Below, in pieces: positions 52,400 to 62,575 of a DNA stretch of 64,000 nucleotides. The DNA is from Oscillospiraceae bacterium (GTDB lineage: Bacteria > Bacillota > Clostridia > Oscillospirales > UBA644): contig CACZQB010000021.1 of NCBI GenBank assembly GCA_902783255.1, positions 1 to 64,000 on the forward strand. The letters run 5' to 3'. The position numbers and the translations under genes are program-made. Each line of letters opens with the position of its first letter. The first letter of the stretch is position 1. The notes under the pieces were generated by a model that was given only the letters and a program-made list of their open reading frames with translations, was not told the origin of the DNA and did no database searches.

Positions 52400-53800
52400 A
52401 TGAAAATAGTAAACATTGCTTTTTCCTTGGTTTTAACAATATTATTTTCTTTGCTTCTCTTATCATCCTGCGATGAACGGCAGATGACGGACAAAACACC
52501 TGAGTTTACCGTTTCCCGTATCGGTTACGGATATGACGGCTGCTTCTTTTATGTCGAAAACGGAAAAGTGTTCGCTGAAAACATCTTGACGGGGCAGACG
52601 GCGGAATTTTACGGCGAAGGCATATCAGAGTGCTTTGCAAACGGCGAATGGCTTTATTGTGTAAAAGATAATTCCGTTACGGCAGTAAAAATTGCCGATA
52701 AATCAGAAAAAACCGTATTTGAGTCTGAAAAAGAGATTTTCGATATATGGGCAGACGAAAACAACCTTTTTTACAGACAGGAAAACGCGATATTTTTATA
52801 CCGCAAAGGCAGGCAGCCGCAGCTGCTTCTTGAAAACGATGAGCTTTGCGATTATATACCGCGATCGCTGAATTATATCGAATATTCCGTCCGCTCAAAG
52901 GAATGGGCGGATCATATCCGTGAAAACGATCTGCTTTCATCGACTGATTTTGACGAAACGGCGGCGTTATCTTACGGCTATTACGGCGAGGGGCTTCGCC
53001 GCGAATGGTACGGACTGAATATCGAAAGCGGAAAAACGGTCCTTCTTGAAAACTACCCGCAAAACAGCTTTTACATCCGCGAAAATGCCGATGAAGAAGC
53101 GAAAAAAATCGATACCGCAAAAAAATACTCCTGTGATATTCCGTTTGAGGAAATTACGGACAAAGAGCTTGCAAAAGTGCTGCACGGCTTAATAATGCCG
53201 CTCAACAGAAACGACGGCTTTTTGGGTGTTTACAGAAACGAAAAGACGGATATTTCGTCGCTGAGCGAAGAATATATCAGAGCGTGCGCCGCTTCCCGCC
53301 TGCTTTACGGCGGAAAAGGGCTAAAAGAAATAATTTCCGGAATGCCCGATTTTCTCGGTATAGGCGACGGGCTTACTGAAACGGCTATCATTATACCCGA
53401 AGAGCTTTTTGAATACTGTGTAAACGCCGTTTTCGGAGGAAAGGCGGAAATTCGCCACGGCAAAACGGTCACAAACACCTTGCGGATACTCGAATATTCC
53501 GCCGAGAACAGGTGTTATTACGCATTTTCGGAAGAAAACACAGAGGGTATCTGTGAATATACCGTTTTGGACGGATATGAAAATAACGGCGATGAATTTG
53601 TCGTTTACGATAAATATGTTTATTACGACAGCGCAAACCGCACCCTTTATTCAAGCGCCGATAAAACGGATGAGATCGACGGAAAAATATATAACGATTT
53701 TACAAAAACGGTTGAAGAATACGGCGTAAGATACAAACATGTTTTTGCTCTTTCGGAAAACGGAACTTATTACCGGGTTTCGAGCGAACCCGTGAAATAA
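52400..53800 (+). CDS. Lipoprotein, unknown function, predicted LytTR target
   Basis: 466 residues. Signal peptide 1-22 with lipobox LLSSC: a surface lipoprotein. Not recognised. The first 150 residues contain repeating short strands with aromatic and Gly residues (DGCFFYVENGKVFAENILTG, GEWLYCVKDNSVTAVKI, ENNLFYRQENAIFLY) that look like beta-propeller blades; similar strands recur near the end (YVYYDSANRTLYSSAD). ATG 52400 follows AAAAAGGAG. Its last 28 codons are duplicated about 1.35 kb downstream. Upstream direct repeats link it to the LytTR-DUF3021 pair. Confidence 0.75.
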   Translation: MKIVNIAFSLVLTILFSLLLLSSCDERQMTDKTPEFTVSRIGYGYDGCFFYVENGKVFAENILTGQTAEFYGEGISECFANGEWLYCVKDNSVTAVKIADKSEKTVFESEKEIFDIWADENNLFYRQENAIFLYRKGRQPQLLLENDELCDYIPRSLNYIEYSVRSKEWADHIRENDLLSSTDFDETAALSYGYYGEGLRREWYGLNIESGKTVLLENYPQNSFYIRENADEEAKKIDTAKKYSCDIPFEEITDKELAKVLHGLIMPLNRNDGFLGVYRNEKTDISSLSEEYIRACAASRLLYGGKGLKEIISGMPDFLGIGDGLTETAIIIPEELFEYCVNAVFGGKAEIRHGKTVTNTLRILEYSAENRCYYAFSEENTEGICEYTVLDGYENNGDEFVVYDKYVYYDSANRTLYSSADKTDEIDGKIYNDFTKTVEEYGVRYKHVFALSENGTYYRVSSEPVK

Positions 53801-53802
53801 AA
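53719..53802 (+). repeat. 84-bp direct repeat, copy 1 (3' end of the lipoprotein gene)
   Basis: Identical to 55066-55149 except for one base (G at 53794 against A). It encodes the last residues, stop included, of the lipoprotein. The two copies flank the minus-strand lipoprotein gene at 53958-54713. Confidence 0.95.
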
Positions 53803-53818
53803 TACCGACAAAAACAAG

Positions 53819-53862
53819 GGGGCAGATTCTTGCAGAAAAAGCGCAGCAAAAAAATCTGCCCC
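53819..53862. terminator. Hairpin between convergent lipoprotein genes
   Basis: GGGGCAGATT and AATCTGCCCC form a 10-bp perfect stem with a 24-base loop. On the minus strand it is followed by CTTGTTTTTGT, so it best suits the gene ending at 53958, though that is 96 bases away. Confidence 0.5.
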
Positions 53863-53957
53863 GAAAAAGGATCATATCGTTATAATTACACGAGCTTATC
53901 TTTTTAAAGAATAATTCCAAAAGAGCAATAATGCTGTTCAACAGGCTGTTTTGGAAA

Positions 53958-54713
53958 TCATCTTCCAAGCTTATCAGCAACCCAACCTTTGTTCGCTATG
54001 ACCCGGTGTCCTTTTTCCTTGTCATTGATCATTCTGAAGAAAATGCAGAATTCAGTTTTATTCTGGTCTTTGGGCGCTGAATCCGTACAGACCTCAAGAT
54101 GATTGATTATATTGTTTTCGTCCATGGTAAATGAAACAAAATAAACATCTTTGTAATGCTTATATTTCGATTCAAGTCGATCGGGTTCTATACCATAATC
54201 TCCGAAATAACTTTGTCGTATATTTAGGTTGTATATTTTATGCGAAAAGTTCTCACATCCATGTGTGCATACTGATTCCGGCCTCCCGTTCAAGCCCGTC
54301 GAAATACCGGCAGCCCAACAGAATAACATGTTATATCCATATTTTTGAAAACTAAAACCATTTGCATAAAGTTTTGAGAGATTTGACAGATCATCCATCA
54401 CTTCCGTATTCTGTTCTTCCCAAGATTTCATGAATAAGGCGATTATTTCTTCATCGCTCATTTGCGAATAGTCAACGACTCCTTCGTGTTTTGGATCCGT
54501 GTTTTCGTTATCGTTTTGTTCCGGTATATCATCGGGTTTGTCGTTTGACGGTGATTCTTCGGTTGTTGAGGCGCTCATTGATGCGTCATGTTCGTCGATA
54601 GCATTATCGTGATAATCATCGGAATTAAATCTTTCGCAGCCGATCAGGAAAAGGATTAATAGAAGACTAATAAAAGTCACGTTTAATATATATGCAGCAT
54701 TTTTTCTATTCAT
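53958..54713 (-). CDS. Putative lipoprotein, unknown function
   Basis: 251 residues, not recognised. Signal peptide 1-27 (ILNVTFISLLLILFLIGC) with lipobox LIGC. Then an acidic linker (residues about 30-80, rich in Asp, Asn, Glu and Ser), then a globular C-terminal domain with YSQMSDEEIIALFMKSWEEQNTEVM near 83 and cysteines at CWAAGIS, CTHGCENF and CTDSAP. ATG 54713 follows CAGGAGG; a longer frame has no ribosome site. A TATAAT lies at 54760-54755 on the minus strand. It is lower in GC than its neighbours and sits between the 84-bp repeat copies, suggesting later insertion. Confidence 0.75.
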   Translation of the reverse strand: MNRKNAAYILNVTFISLLLILFLIGCERFNSDDYHDNAIDEHDASMSASTTEESPSNDKPDDIPEQNDNENTDPKHEGVVDYSQMSDEEIIALFMKSWEEQNTEVMDDLSNLSKLYANGFSFQKYGYNMLFCWAAGISTGLNGRPESVCTHGCENFSHKIYNLNIRQSYFGDYGIEPDRLESKYKHYKDVYFVSFTMDENNIINHLEVCTDSAPKDQNKTEFCIFFRMINDKEKGHRVIANKGWVADKLGR

Positions 54714-55065
54714 ACTTATCCTCCTGTCAGGCTTATGGTGCGACATACATATTAATTATAGTGAAATTATTCATGTATGCGAGATTTTTAGTGTCAAGAG
54801 AACCAAACGAACCGCCATCATCAGACATATTGCAATGAACAACGATACATATTTCTTAATGCAGATCATAAATCATACTCATTTACTTGAATTAGTGTTT
54901 TTATGTAAATTATTTACAAACACATTATAACATTTTTTCATTAATTTGTCAATACTTATCAGTTCAAGACTCGATATCGTGACAGGAGTGCAGACTGACA
55001 AAGATAACTTTTAAATGGGACGCTTTTATGGAGCTGATGAGCGATTTTATAAGGTATATACGACT
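54714..55065. other. Intergenic region without a recognised gene
   Basis: About 350 bases, AT-rich. It carries the minus-strand -10 box (54755-54760) of the lipoprotein gene and long A/T tracts at 54880-54960. From 55028 a short open frame (MELMSDFIRYIRL...) runs into the second 84-bp repeat copy and ends at 55147; its first part resembles nothing known. Confidence 0.4.
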
Positions 55066-55149
55066 ATACGGCGTAAGATACAAACATGTTTTTGCTCTTT
55101 CGGAAAACGGAACTTATTACCGGGTTTCGAGCGAACCCGTAAAATAAAA
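55066..55149 (+). repeat. 84-bp direct repeat, copy 2 (orphan lipoprotein tail)
   Basis: Second copy of the lipoprotein 3' end, in frame with a 39-codon open frame (55028-55147) ending YYRVSSEPVK. The sequence upstream is not the lipoprotein gene, so this is a tail fragment. It ends 20 bases before the fucosidase start. Confidence 0.95.
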
Positions 55150-55169
55150 ACATACAGGGAGAAATTATT

Positions 55170-56411
55170 ATGATGCAGCAATGGTTCAAGGACGCAAAAC
55201 TCGGCATTTTCATTCATTACGGAATTTACTGCGACGGCAACTGGTCCGAATCGTGGTCTTTTCACAACGGCGACGTTTCATACGAGCGGTATATGCAGCA
55301 GTGCGAACAGTTTACCGCGTCAAACTACGATCCCGCAAAATGGGCGAAGCTTTTTAAGAAGGCGGGCGCGAATTACGTTGTTTTAACGTCGAAACACCAT
55401 GACGGCGTTGCGCTTTTTGATACGAAATACAGCGATCTGAGCGTTGTTAAAAAAACACCCGCAAAAAGAGACCTTATCGCGCCTTACGTTAAGGCGGTAA
55501 GGGACGAGGGAATGAAGGTAGGTCTTTACTATTCGCTCCTCGACTGGTCAGATCCGCGTTACAGAAGCGTTTACCCCGAAGGTCAGAGCCCCGAAAACTA
55601 CAATAAAAACGATATTTACGGCTGCCCGATGGGCGCACCCGAAGATCCCGCAAAGTGGGAGGAATTTTTGCAGTTTGACAGAGATCAGCTGCGCGAGATA
55701 CTCACAAATTACGGCAAAGTCGATCTTATCTGGTTCGACGGCGACTGGGAGCGCAGCGCAAAGCAGTGGAAAGCCGCCGAAATGAGAGAATATCTGCACG
55801 GCATAAATCCCGAGCTCGTCATAAATTCACGTCTTCAGGGCTACGGCGACTACGACACTCCCGAACAGGGCGCACCGGTCATCGCTCCCGCGCGTCCGTG
55901 GGAATTCTGCATGACGACTAACAACAACTGGGGATACAGAAAACACGATAACGATTATAAAACATCAAGAATGATAATCCGCATTTTCTGCGACTGCCTT
56001 ACGATGGGCGGAAATCTCCTTCTCGATGTCGGACCGAAGGCGGACGGCACCATCGACCCGAGACAGGAGCAGATCTTACTCGATCTCGGTTCATGGATCG
56101 AAGACAACAAAGAGGCGGTCTACGGCACAGACAAAGGCATAGACTACCGCTATTTCCTCGGCGGCAGCACCGTTTCAAAGGACAGAAAAACGCTTTATCT
56201 CATTTCCTACGACAGACCCGACGAATATCTCTGCGTGAAGGGCATTAAAAATCAGATAAACCGCATATCCGTTCTTCATTCAAACGAAACTCTTCAATAC
56301 CGTTACTCTGCCGGTCAGCTCTGGATAAACCTTGCGCGCGATCAGCAGCACCGCTTCGCAACGGTAATAAAGATCGAGCTTGACGGCGAGCTTGCACTTG
56401 TGGGCGAATAA
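55170..56411 (+). CDS. Alpha-L-fucosidase (GH29)
   Basis: Releases L-fucose from glycans; 413 residues, no signal peptide, so cytoplasmic. GH29 motifs: KLGIFIHYGIY near 10, NYDPAKWAKLFKKAGANYVVLTSKHHDGVALF near 51-83 (the HHDG signature), and DLIWFDGDW near 188, whose Asp is the nucleophile. The C-terminal beta-sandwich follows GGNLLLDVGPKADGTI near 275. CAGGGAG precedes the first ATG; the second Met is equally usable. It stands alone after the repeat. Fucose use suggests a host-glycan-rich habitat; this is inference. Confidence 0.92.
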   Translation: MMQQWFKDAKLGIFIHYGIYCDGNWSESWSFHNGDVSYERYMQQCEQFTASNYDPAKWAKLFKKAGANYVVLTSKHHDGVALFDTKYSDLSVVKKTPAKRDLIAPYVKAVRDEGMKVGLYYSLLDWSDPRYRSVYPEGQSPENYNKNDIYGCPMGAPEDPAKWEEFLQFDRDQLREILTNYGKVDLIWFDGDWERSAKQWKAAEMREYLHGINPELVINSRLQGYGDYDTPEQGAPVIAPARPWEFCMTTNNNWGYRKHDNDYKTSRMIIRIFCDCLTMGGNLLLDVGPKADGTIDPRQEQILLDLGSWIEDNKEAVYGTDKGIDYRYFLGGSTVSKDRKTLYLISYDRPDEYLCVKGIKNQINRISVLHSNETLQYRYSAGQLWINLARDQQHRFATVIKIELDGELALVGE

Positions 56412-56490
56412 AACATAAAAAACAGAGCCGCTGCGCATTGGCGCGGCGGCTAACTTATTGTCTGTATGCGGGAACTGCGAGCGCACAGGC

Positions 56491-57948
56491 TTATCCGAGC
56501 TTCTTTTTTGCCGCCTGCATATCGCCGATATAGGGAACGTATTTTCCGTTGACAAGCTGAGTCGTTTCTCCCCCCTTGCCGGCAAGGATAACAACGTCGC
56601 CCGGCTTTGCGGAGGTAATGGCGAACTCCACGGCAGCCTGTCTGTCTTCAATAAAAACATACGGCGTGCCACGCTCTTTGAACTGCGGTTCGATTTCTCT
56701 GAATATCCCTTCAGGGCTTTCCGTGCCCGGATCGTCCGTTGTATAAACGATAAGATCCGCGTTTTTTGCCGCAACCGAGGGGATCTCTGCTCTTCTGTCA
56801 AGAGCTCTGTCGCCTATGCAGCCAAAAAGGAATATTATTTTTGAATCGGGATAAAACGATCTTGCGTATTCAAACAGCGCTTCAAAAGACGATTTGTTGT
56901 GCGCATAGTCCACAACTACCGTTATGCCGTTTTTTTCGTATATCTCAAGACGTCCTTTCGCATGAGCCTTTTCAAGACCGTTTTTGATGTCTTTTCCGGA
57001 AATGCCGAGCGCATACGCACATGCGGCGGCGCAGAGCGCATTTGAGATATTGAATTTTCCGGGCATATTTATTATAACGTTTTCGATACTGATTTTTCCT
57101 CCGACGGAAAATGACGAACCGTTTTTATTCTGAGAAATTCCGTATGCGTAAATATCGGCGTTGCCGAGACAGGAAAAAGTGATTGTTTCGGTATTTTTTG
57201 CCGCTAAAAGAAATTCCTGCGAATAACTGTTGTCAATATTAATAACCGATTTTCTGCAAAGAGAAAACAGCTTTTTTTTCGCCTCTTTGTAGTCCTCGAA
57301 CGAAGAATGTTCCGTGGGACTTATATGGTCCGGTGACAGATTTAAAAAAGCGCCGACAGAAAACGTAAGTCCGCTGACTCTGTCGTATTTGAGCGCCTGA
57401 GAAGAAACTTCCATTACCGCGGCTTTCGCATTTTCTTTTCTGAAACCGTCAAGGATCGAGAAAAGCTCGAAGGCTTCGGGCGTTGTTCCCGTCTTTTCCC
57501 ACGTTTTTTCGCCGCACCTTGCCTCATTTGTCGATATCACGCCGACTTTTCCGTATTTTTCGAGAAGAATGCTTTCAAGCATATACAGAGTGGATGTCTT
57601 GCCCTTTGTTCCGGTAATTCCCACAAGAGGGTAATGATCCGTCATATCGCCGTAAAACGCTCTTGCAACTGCGGACATTGCTTTTCGAACGTCCGAAACG
57701 AGAAAAAGAGGGATGTCAACATTCAGGTCTTTTTCGGAAACGTATGCGACCGCTCCTTTTTCTATTGCGGAAATCAGAAATTCCCGTCTGAAATTAACGC
57801 CCTTAACAAAAAAGAGGGTGTTTTTTTCTATGTCGCGGGAGTCGCATGAAATTTTCTCTGTCAGTGATAAATCACAGCCGCTTTCCGAAAAGAAATTTAT
57901 AAGAATTTTATTTTTAGCTAAAATTTCGATGATCTGAGGCAGTGTCAT
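56491..57948 (-). CDS. murE: UDP-MurNAc-tripeptide synthetase MurE, non-DAP signature
   Basis: Adds the third amino acid to the peptidoglycan precursor. 485 residues. The Mur-ligase P-loop is GITGTKGKTSTLYMLE near 108, DYAHNKSSFEALF near 340, and the carbamoylated-lysine region around YKEAKKKLFSL near 230. The specificity motif reads TDDPGTESPEGI near 405. mDAP enzymes have DNPR and Lys enzymes often DNPA or DDPN, so the Gly in place of Arg argues against mDAP, but the substrate stays uncertain. TGTKGK is also usual in Lys types. A paralog with another role is possible. Confidence 0.88.
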   Translation of the reverse strand: MTLPQIIEILAKNKILINFFSESGCDLSLTEKISCDSRDIEKNTLFFVKGVNFRREFLISAIEKGAVAYVSEKDLNVDIPLFLVSDVRKAMSAVARAFYGDMTDHYPLVGITGTKGKTSTLYMLESILLEKYGKVGVISTNEARCGEKTWEKTGTTPEAFELFSILDGFRKENAKAAVMEVSSQALKYDRVSGLTFSVGAFLNLSPDHISPTEHSSFEDYKEAKKKLFSLCRKSVINIDNSYSQEFLLAAKNTETITFSCLGNADIYAYGISQNKNGSSFSVGGKISIENVIINMPGKFNISNALCAAACAYALGISGKDIKNGLEKAHAKGRLEIYEKNGITVVVDYAHNKSSFEALFEYARSFYPDSKIIFLFGCIGDRALDRRAEIPSVAAKNADLIVYTTDDPGTESPEGIFREIEPQFKERGTPYVFIEDRQAAVEFAITSAKPGDVVILAGKGGETTQLVNGKYVPYIGDMQAAKKKLG

Positions 57949-58062
57949 TTTACACGCTCCAAAAATTTAATCTGAAAATAATCAAAATTTATGAAAAATC
58001 AACAAAACGTTTTTTTTAGCGAAAAAATGTTGAACAGCGTAAAAATATGTGAAATTATCATA

Positions 58063-58107
58063 GTTTTCAACGTTTTCAACAGGGTTTTCCACAGCTTCTG
58101 TGGAAAA
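58063..58107. other. Repeat cluster with inverted DnaA-box-like sites
   Basis: Two tandem GTTTTCAAC (58063-58071, 58072-58080) are followed by GTTTTCCAC (58084-58092). TTTTCCACA (58085-58093) and TGTGGAAAA (58099-58107) form an inverted pair, both fitting the DnaA-box consensus TTWTNCACA, with a perfect 10-bp hairpin. Located between murE and comM, in the region upstream of murE. Confidence 0.55.
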
Positions 58108-58138
58108 ACACGGGTAAAAAGAGCAAAAGTCGGAATTA

Positions 58139-59674
58139 TCACTTTTTGTATTTTTTATCGAGAGTTCTGAAATACGACGCCTCGGCAATATGCTCCGGCA
58201 GGATGATATCGCTTGCGGCAAGGTCCGCTATCGTTTGCGCGATCTTGATGATCTTATCGTATGAGCGCATCGAAACGGACGTTTTTTCCATTATTCTGTT
58301 CAGCGCTGCGGTGGCTGCAGGCGAAAGGACACACGTTTCTCTTATCGCTTTTGGCGAAAGCTTTGCGTTGCATGTGAAACCGTATTTGCCGATCCTTTCG
58401 GTCTGTCTTTTTCTTGCAGCGTCGACTCTTTTTTTTATTTCCGCGGAAGACTCGGCAAGCGTTTTTCTTTCGGAAATATCGCTTACCGTAACGGGCGGCA
58501 GAGCGACCTGAAGATCTATTCTGTCAAGAAGCGGCCCCGAAATTCTGCTCAGATATTTTTCTATCTGCGCTTCTTTGCATTTGCACGGCACGGTAGGATG
58601 TCCGTAATAGCCGCACGGACACGGGTTCATTGCGCAAACAAGCATGAATGACGACGGAAAAACGAGGCTTTTTTTAACTCTGTTTACGGTGATTATATTG
58701 TCTTCAAGCGGCTGACGCAGCGTTTCAAGCGTTTTCTGTGAAAACTCGGCTACCTCGTCAAGAAAAAGAACGCCGTTATTCGCAAGCGAAATAAGACCCG
58801 GAGCGGGCGTTGCTCCTCCTCCCGTAAGACCGGGTATGGAAACGTTCTGCGTTGATCGCACAAACGGGCGTTTTACGCAAAGAGGTTCTTTTTCGGTGAG
58901 TTTGCCGGCAATGGAGTATATTTTTGACGTTTCGATGATCTCGTCGAAAGTCATGTCGGGCAAAATTGAAGGCAGGCTTTTTGCTATCATGCTTTTGCCC
59001 GAACCCGGAGGACCTATAAACAGAATATTATGTCCGCCCGCAGCGGCAATTTCGCTCGCGCGTTTTGCGGTTTGCTGTCCGACGATATACGCAAAATCGT
59101 TCGTATCGTCGCCGGCGTTTTTCATAAGCTCTGCTATCGAGCTTTTTTCGGGCGAAAGCAGTCTTTTGCCTTCTATGTGATCGATAACCGAGAGCACGTC
59201 TTTTGCGGCAAAAACATCTATTCCTTCAACTACCGCGCCTTCCGAGGCGTTTTTTTCGGGCACGAATATCGCCTTGAATCCAAGCTCCTTTGCCGCTATT
59301 ACAGCCGCAAGCACGCCTCTGCCTCTGCGTATTTCGCCTGAAAGCGAAAGCTCGCCGAAAAATGCCGTGTTTTCATCGGGCGCCGGGATCTGTCCCGTTG
59401 ACGAAAGAATGCCCAAAAGCATCGGAAGGTCGAAAACGGTGCCTTCTTTTTTTACGTCCGCAGGCGCGAGATTCATTATTATATTTGCCGAAGGGATTCT
59501 GTAACCGCAGTTTGAAACAGCGGAAATAATTCTGTCTTTCGCTTCTTTTATCGCCGTGTCGGGCAGTCCCACGATATCTATAACGGGGTCCTGAGCGGGA
59601 CGGGAGTCTGTTTCTATCTCAACTTTGTATCCGTCAAGGCCCCAAAGCCCTACGCTGCCGATTTTTGTTACCAT
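58139..59674 (-). CDS. comM: ComM/YifB family Mg-chelatase-like AAA+ ATPase
   Basis: 511 residues. Family linked to natural transformation (ComM helicase), also known as YifB; the cytoplasmic AAA+ core carries Walker [17 protein letters not shown] near 220 and Walker [12 protein letters not shown] near 300. The N-terminal Lon-S16-like domain has [14 protein letters not shown] and [15 protein letters not shown]-terminal Mg-chelatase domain ([18 protein letters not shown]) follows. A Cys cluster [15 protein letters not shown] near 355 is typical. GGGAGAAC precedes ATG 59674. Competence genes are not otherwise seen here. Confidence 0.95.
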   Translation of the reverse strand: MVTKIGSVGLWGLDGYKVEIETDSRPAQDPVIDIVGLPDTAIKEAKDRIISAVSNCGYRIPSANIIMNLAPADVKKEGTVFDLPMLLGILSSTGQIPAPDENTAFFGELSLSGEIRRGRGVLAAVIAAKELGFKAIFVPEKNASEGAVVEGIDVFAAKDVLSVIDHIEGKRLLSPEKSSIAELMKNAGDDTNDFAYIVGQQTAKRASEIAAAGGHNILFIGPPGSGKSMIAKSLPSILPDMTFDEIIETSKIYSIAGKLTEKEPLCVKRPFVRSTQNVSIPGLTGGGATPAPGLISLANNGVLFLDEVAEFSQKTLETLRQPLEDNIITVNRVKKSLVFPSSFMLVCAMNPCPCGYYGHPTVPCKCKEAQIEKYLSRISGPLLDRIDLQVALPPVTVSDISERKTLAESSAEIKKRVDAARKRQTERIGKYGFTCNAKLSPKAIRETCVLSPAATAALNRIMEKTSVSMRSYDKIIKIAQTIADLAASDIILPEHIAEASYFRTLDKKYKK

Positions 59675-59704
59675 CTTTGTTCTCCCGATTGAAATCTTTT
59701 TCTT

Positions 59705-59733
59705 ATTTTACAACAAAATCACAAAGAATTCAA
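59705..59733 (-). promoter_or_regulatory. comM promoter
   Basis: On the minus strand TTGAAT (59733-59728), a 17-base spacer and TAAAAT (59710-59705), about 30 bases before the ATG. Confidence 0.7.
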
Positions 59734-59775
59734 GAGTTATTGCGTATAAATATAGCTTTTTTAATAAAATTGTGC

Positions 59776-59781
59776 TATAAT
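59776..59781 (+). promoter_or_regulatory. Probable -10 box of secA
   Basis: TATAAT 58 bases before the secA ATG; no convincing -35 hexamer precedes it. Confidence 0.4.
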
Positions 59782-59838
59782 AATATGTATAATGGAAGTT
59801 ACGGCATACTCATACGCTCGAACAATACGGAGGGACAA

Positions 59839-62574
59839 ATGGGTCTTTTTAATATTTTTGCGTCATACAGTCAGCGTGAGCTGAAAAAAATAAACGCTCG
59901 CATAGCTAAAATCAACGAGCTTGAGCCTTCGTTCAAGGCACTTTCGGATGATGAGCTGAGAGCGAAAACGGACGAGTTCAAGGCTCGTCTTGCAAACGGA
60001 GAAACGCTTGACGATATACATTGTGAAGCATTCGCAGCGGTAAGAGAGGCTGCGGTAAGGGTAATAGGTCAGAGAGCGTTTGATACTCAGCTTATAGGCG
60101 GCACAGTTCTTCATCAGGGCAGGATCGCCGAAATGAAAACCGGCGAAGGCAAAACTCTTGCCGCCGTCTTTCCTTCATATCTGAATGCGCTTACGGGCAA
60201 AGGCGTCCATGTTGTTACCGTAAACGATTATCTTGCGCGCCGCGACAGCGAGTGGATGGGCAAGATACACCGCTTTATGGGGCTTTCGGTCGGTCTTATC
60301 GCTCACGAGGTAGAACCTCAGGACAGAAAAGAGGCGTATCTCTGCGATATCACATACGGCACAAACAACGAGTTCGGCTTTGACTATCTGCGAGACAATA
60401 TGGTGCTTTACAAAGAAGAAATGGTTCAGCGCGGACATAATTTCGCGATAGTGGACGAGGTGGACTCAATTCTTATTGACGAGGCGAGAACGCCGCTTAT
60501 CATTTCGGGCCACGGAGAAGAAAGCGGAGAGATGTATCAGAAAGCCTCCGCATTCGTTTCAAGGCTGCGTCCGTTCAGGATAAAAGAAATGGAATCGAAA
60601 GAAAGCTACGATGACGTTGACGCGGACTATATCGTTGAAGAAAAGCATAAAAACGCGGTTCTCACAAACAGCGGTATGGAAAAGGCGCAGCGTGTTTTCA
60701 ATGTTGAAAACTGGGCAGACCCCGACAATGTTGAAATACAGCATTTTGTTAATCAGGCGCTCAAAGCGTGGGGAACAATGCAGAGAGATGTTGACTATGT
60801 TGTAAAAGACGGCGAAGTTATCATAGTTGACGAGTTTACGGGCAGACTTATGTACGGCCGCCGCTATTCAAACGGCCTTCATCAGTCGATCGAGGCAAAA
60901 GAGGGCGTAAAAATCGAAAACGAGTCGAAAACTCTTGCCACGATAACGTTTCAGAACTATTTCAGAATTTATTCGAAGCTTTCGGGCATGACCGGTACGG
61001 CGCTTACCGAGGAGCAGGAATTCAACGATATTTATCATCTTGACGTTATAGAAATACCTACAAACCTGCCGATGATAAGAAAAGATCATAACGATCAGAT
61101 ATACAAAACCGAGGCGGGCAAATATGCGGCGGTAATACGTCAGATAAAAGAATGCCACGAAAAGGGACAGCCCGTGCTTGTGGGCACGATCACGATAGAA
61201 AAATCCGAGCTCCTGAGCAAACTTCTCAAACGCGAAGGTATTCCGCATAATGTTCTCAACGCCAAATTCCACGACAAAGAGGCTATGATAGTAGCTCAGG
61301 CGGGCAAAAAAGGCGCCGTTACCATTTCAACTAATATGGCAGGCCGAGGCACCGATATCATTCTTGGCGGCAACGCCGAATATATGGCGAAAGCGCAGAT
61401 GGCAAAAGAGGGCATAGACCACGAATACATTGCCGCGTCAACAGGTTTTTCCGAAACGACAGACGAAAATATTCTCGCGGCGAAAAACAGATATGCCGAG
61501 CTTTATGCGCAGTTCCGTCCCGAAACCGAAAAAGAGGCGGAAGAGGTAAAGGCGGCAGGCGGACTTTTTATTATAGGTACGGAACGCCACGAATCGAGGC
61601 GTATAGACAATCAGCTGCGCGGACGTGCCGGCAGACAGGGCGACGTGGGCGAAAGCCGTTTTTATCTTTCGCTTGAAGACGATCTTATGCGGCTTTTCGG
61701 CGGCGAAAGAGTTGCAACGATAGCCGAAATGCTGAATATTCCCGAAGATCAGCCGATAGACGCGAAAATTCTTTCAAACACGATCGAAAATGCGCAGAAA
61801 AAAGTTGAAAGCGTAAACTTCCAGCGCAGAAAACGCACTCTCGAATACGACGATGTTATAAACCAGCAAAGAACCATTATTTACGATCAGCGCAGAAAAG
61901 TGCTTGACGGCGAAAATCTCCGCTCGTATATTCTGAAAATGGGTGAAGATATAATTCAGAACGCCGCGCAGCAGTGTCTTGCCGCCGAAGTTGCCGACAA
62001 CTGGGATTTTGAGGGACTTCACGAACGTTTTGACGGCATGCTGCTCACAAAAAACGATCTTTCGTTCACCTCCGCCGATTTTGACAGACTTAAAAAACAG
62101 GATATTATTTCACTGCTTGAAGAAAGACTGAACGAGGCGTATACAAGAAGCGAAACGGAAAACACTCCCGAAAAAATGCGCGATATCGAGCGTTTTGTGC
62201 TGCTCCGCACAGTTGACAGATACTGGATGGATCATCTTGACGCCATGGACGACCTCCGTCAGGGTGTTGCGCTGCGTTCTTACGGCAACAGAAATCCGCT
62301 GACGGAATATAAATTCGAAAGCTTTGATATGTTTGACGAAATGGTAAATCAGATCAAGTTTGATACCGTTCGGGACTGTCTGAGGCTGCGCCTTGTGAAA
62401 AAGGAGATAAAACGCGAGCGTGTGGCAACGATAGACGAGGCAAAAAACGTTAACGCAGGCGGCGAAAAACCGAAGCCGATCATTAAAAAAGCGTCAGAAA
62501 AAGTCGGCAGAAACGATCCGTGTCCGTGCGGAAGCGGAAAAAAATATAAAAACTGCCACGGAAAGAACGCATAA
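59839..62574 (+). CDS. secA: Protein translocase ATPase SecA
   Basis: Motor ATPase of the general secretion pathway at the membrane. 911 residues. DEAD-type nucleotide site [17 protein letters not shown] near 100, [19 protein letters not shown] near 205, [11 protein letters not shown] and [14 protein letters not shown] in the second ATPase lobe, and the RGRAGRQGD motif near 595. The C-terminal zinc domain reads [22 protein letters not shown] 59839 follows GGAGGGA; the frame extends upstream into the comM promoter without homology. A HAD gene follows after one base. Confidence 0.97.
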   Translation: MGLFNIFASYSQRELKKINARIAKINELEPSFKALSDDELRAKTDEFKARLANGETLDDIHCEAFAAVREAAVRVIGQRAFDTQLIGGTVLHQGRIAEMKTGEGKTLAAVFPSYLNALTGKGVHVVTVNDYLARRDSEWMGKIHRFMGLSVGLIAHEVEPQDRKEAYLCDITYGTNNEFGFDYLRDNMVLYKEEMVQRGHNFAIVDEVDSILIDEARTPLIISGHGEESGEMYQKASAFVSRLRPFRIKEMESKESYDDVDADYIVEEKHKNAVLTNSGMEKAQRVFNVENWADPDNVEIQHFVNQALKAWGTMQRDVDYVVKDGEVIIVDEFTGRLMYGRRYSNGLHQSIEAKEGVKIENESKTLATITFQNYFRIYSKLSGMTGTALTEEQEFNDIYHLDVIEIPTNLPMIRKDHNDQIYKTEAGKYAAVIRQIKECHEKGQPVLVGTITIEKSELLSKLLKREGIPHNVLNAKFHDKEAMIVAQAGKKGAVTISTNMAGRGTDIILGGNAEYMAKAQMAKEGIDHEYIAASTGFSETTDENILAAKNRYAELYAQFRPETEKEAEEVKAAGGLFIIGTERHESRRIDNQLRGRAGRQGDVGESRFYLSLEDDLMRLFGGERVATIAEMLNIPEDQPIDAKILSNTIENAQKKVESVNFQRRKRTLEYDDVINQQRTIIYDQRRKVLDGENLRSYILKMGEDIIQNAAQQCLAAEVADNWDFEGLHERFDGMLLTKNDLSFTSADFDRLKKQDIISLLEERLNEAYTRSETENTPEKMRDIERFVLLRTVDRYWMDHLDAMDDLRQGVALRSYGNRNPLTEYKFESFDMFDEMVNQIKFDTVRDCLRLRLVKKEIKRERVATIDEAKNVNAGGEKPKPIIKKASEKVGRNDPCPCGSGKKYKNCHGKNA

Positions 62575-62575
62575 C

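Noticed and set aside
53651-53980. A 109-codon minus-strand frame between lipoprotein genes
   Set aside because: Overlaps ends of both neighbours and a terminator hairpin; no ribosome site.
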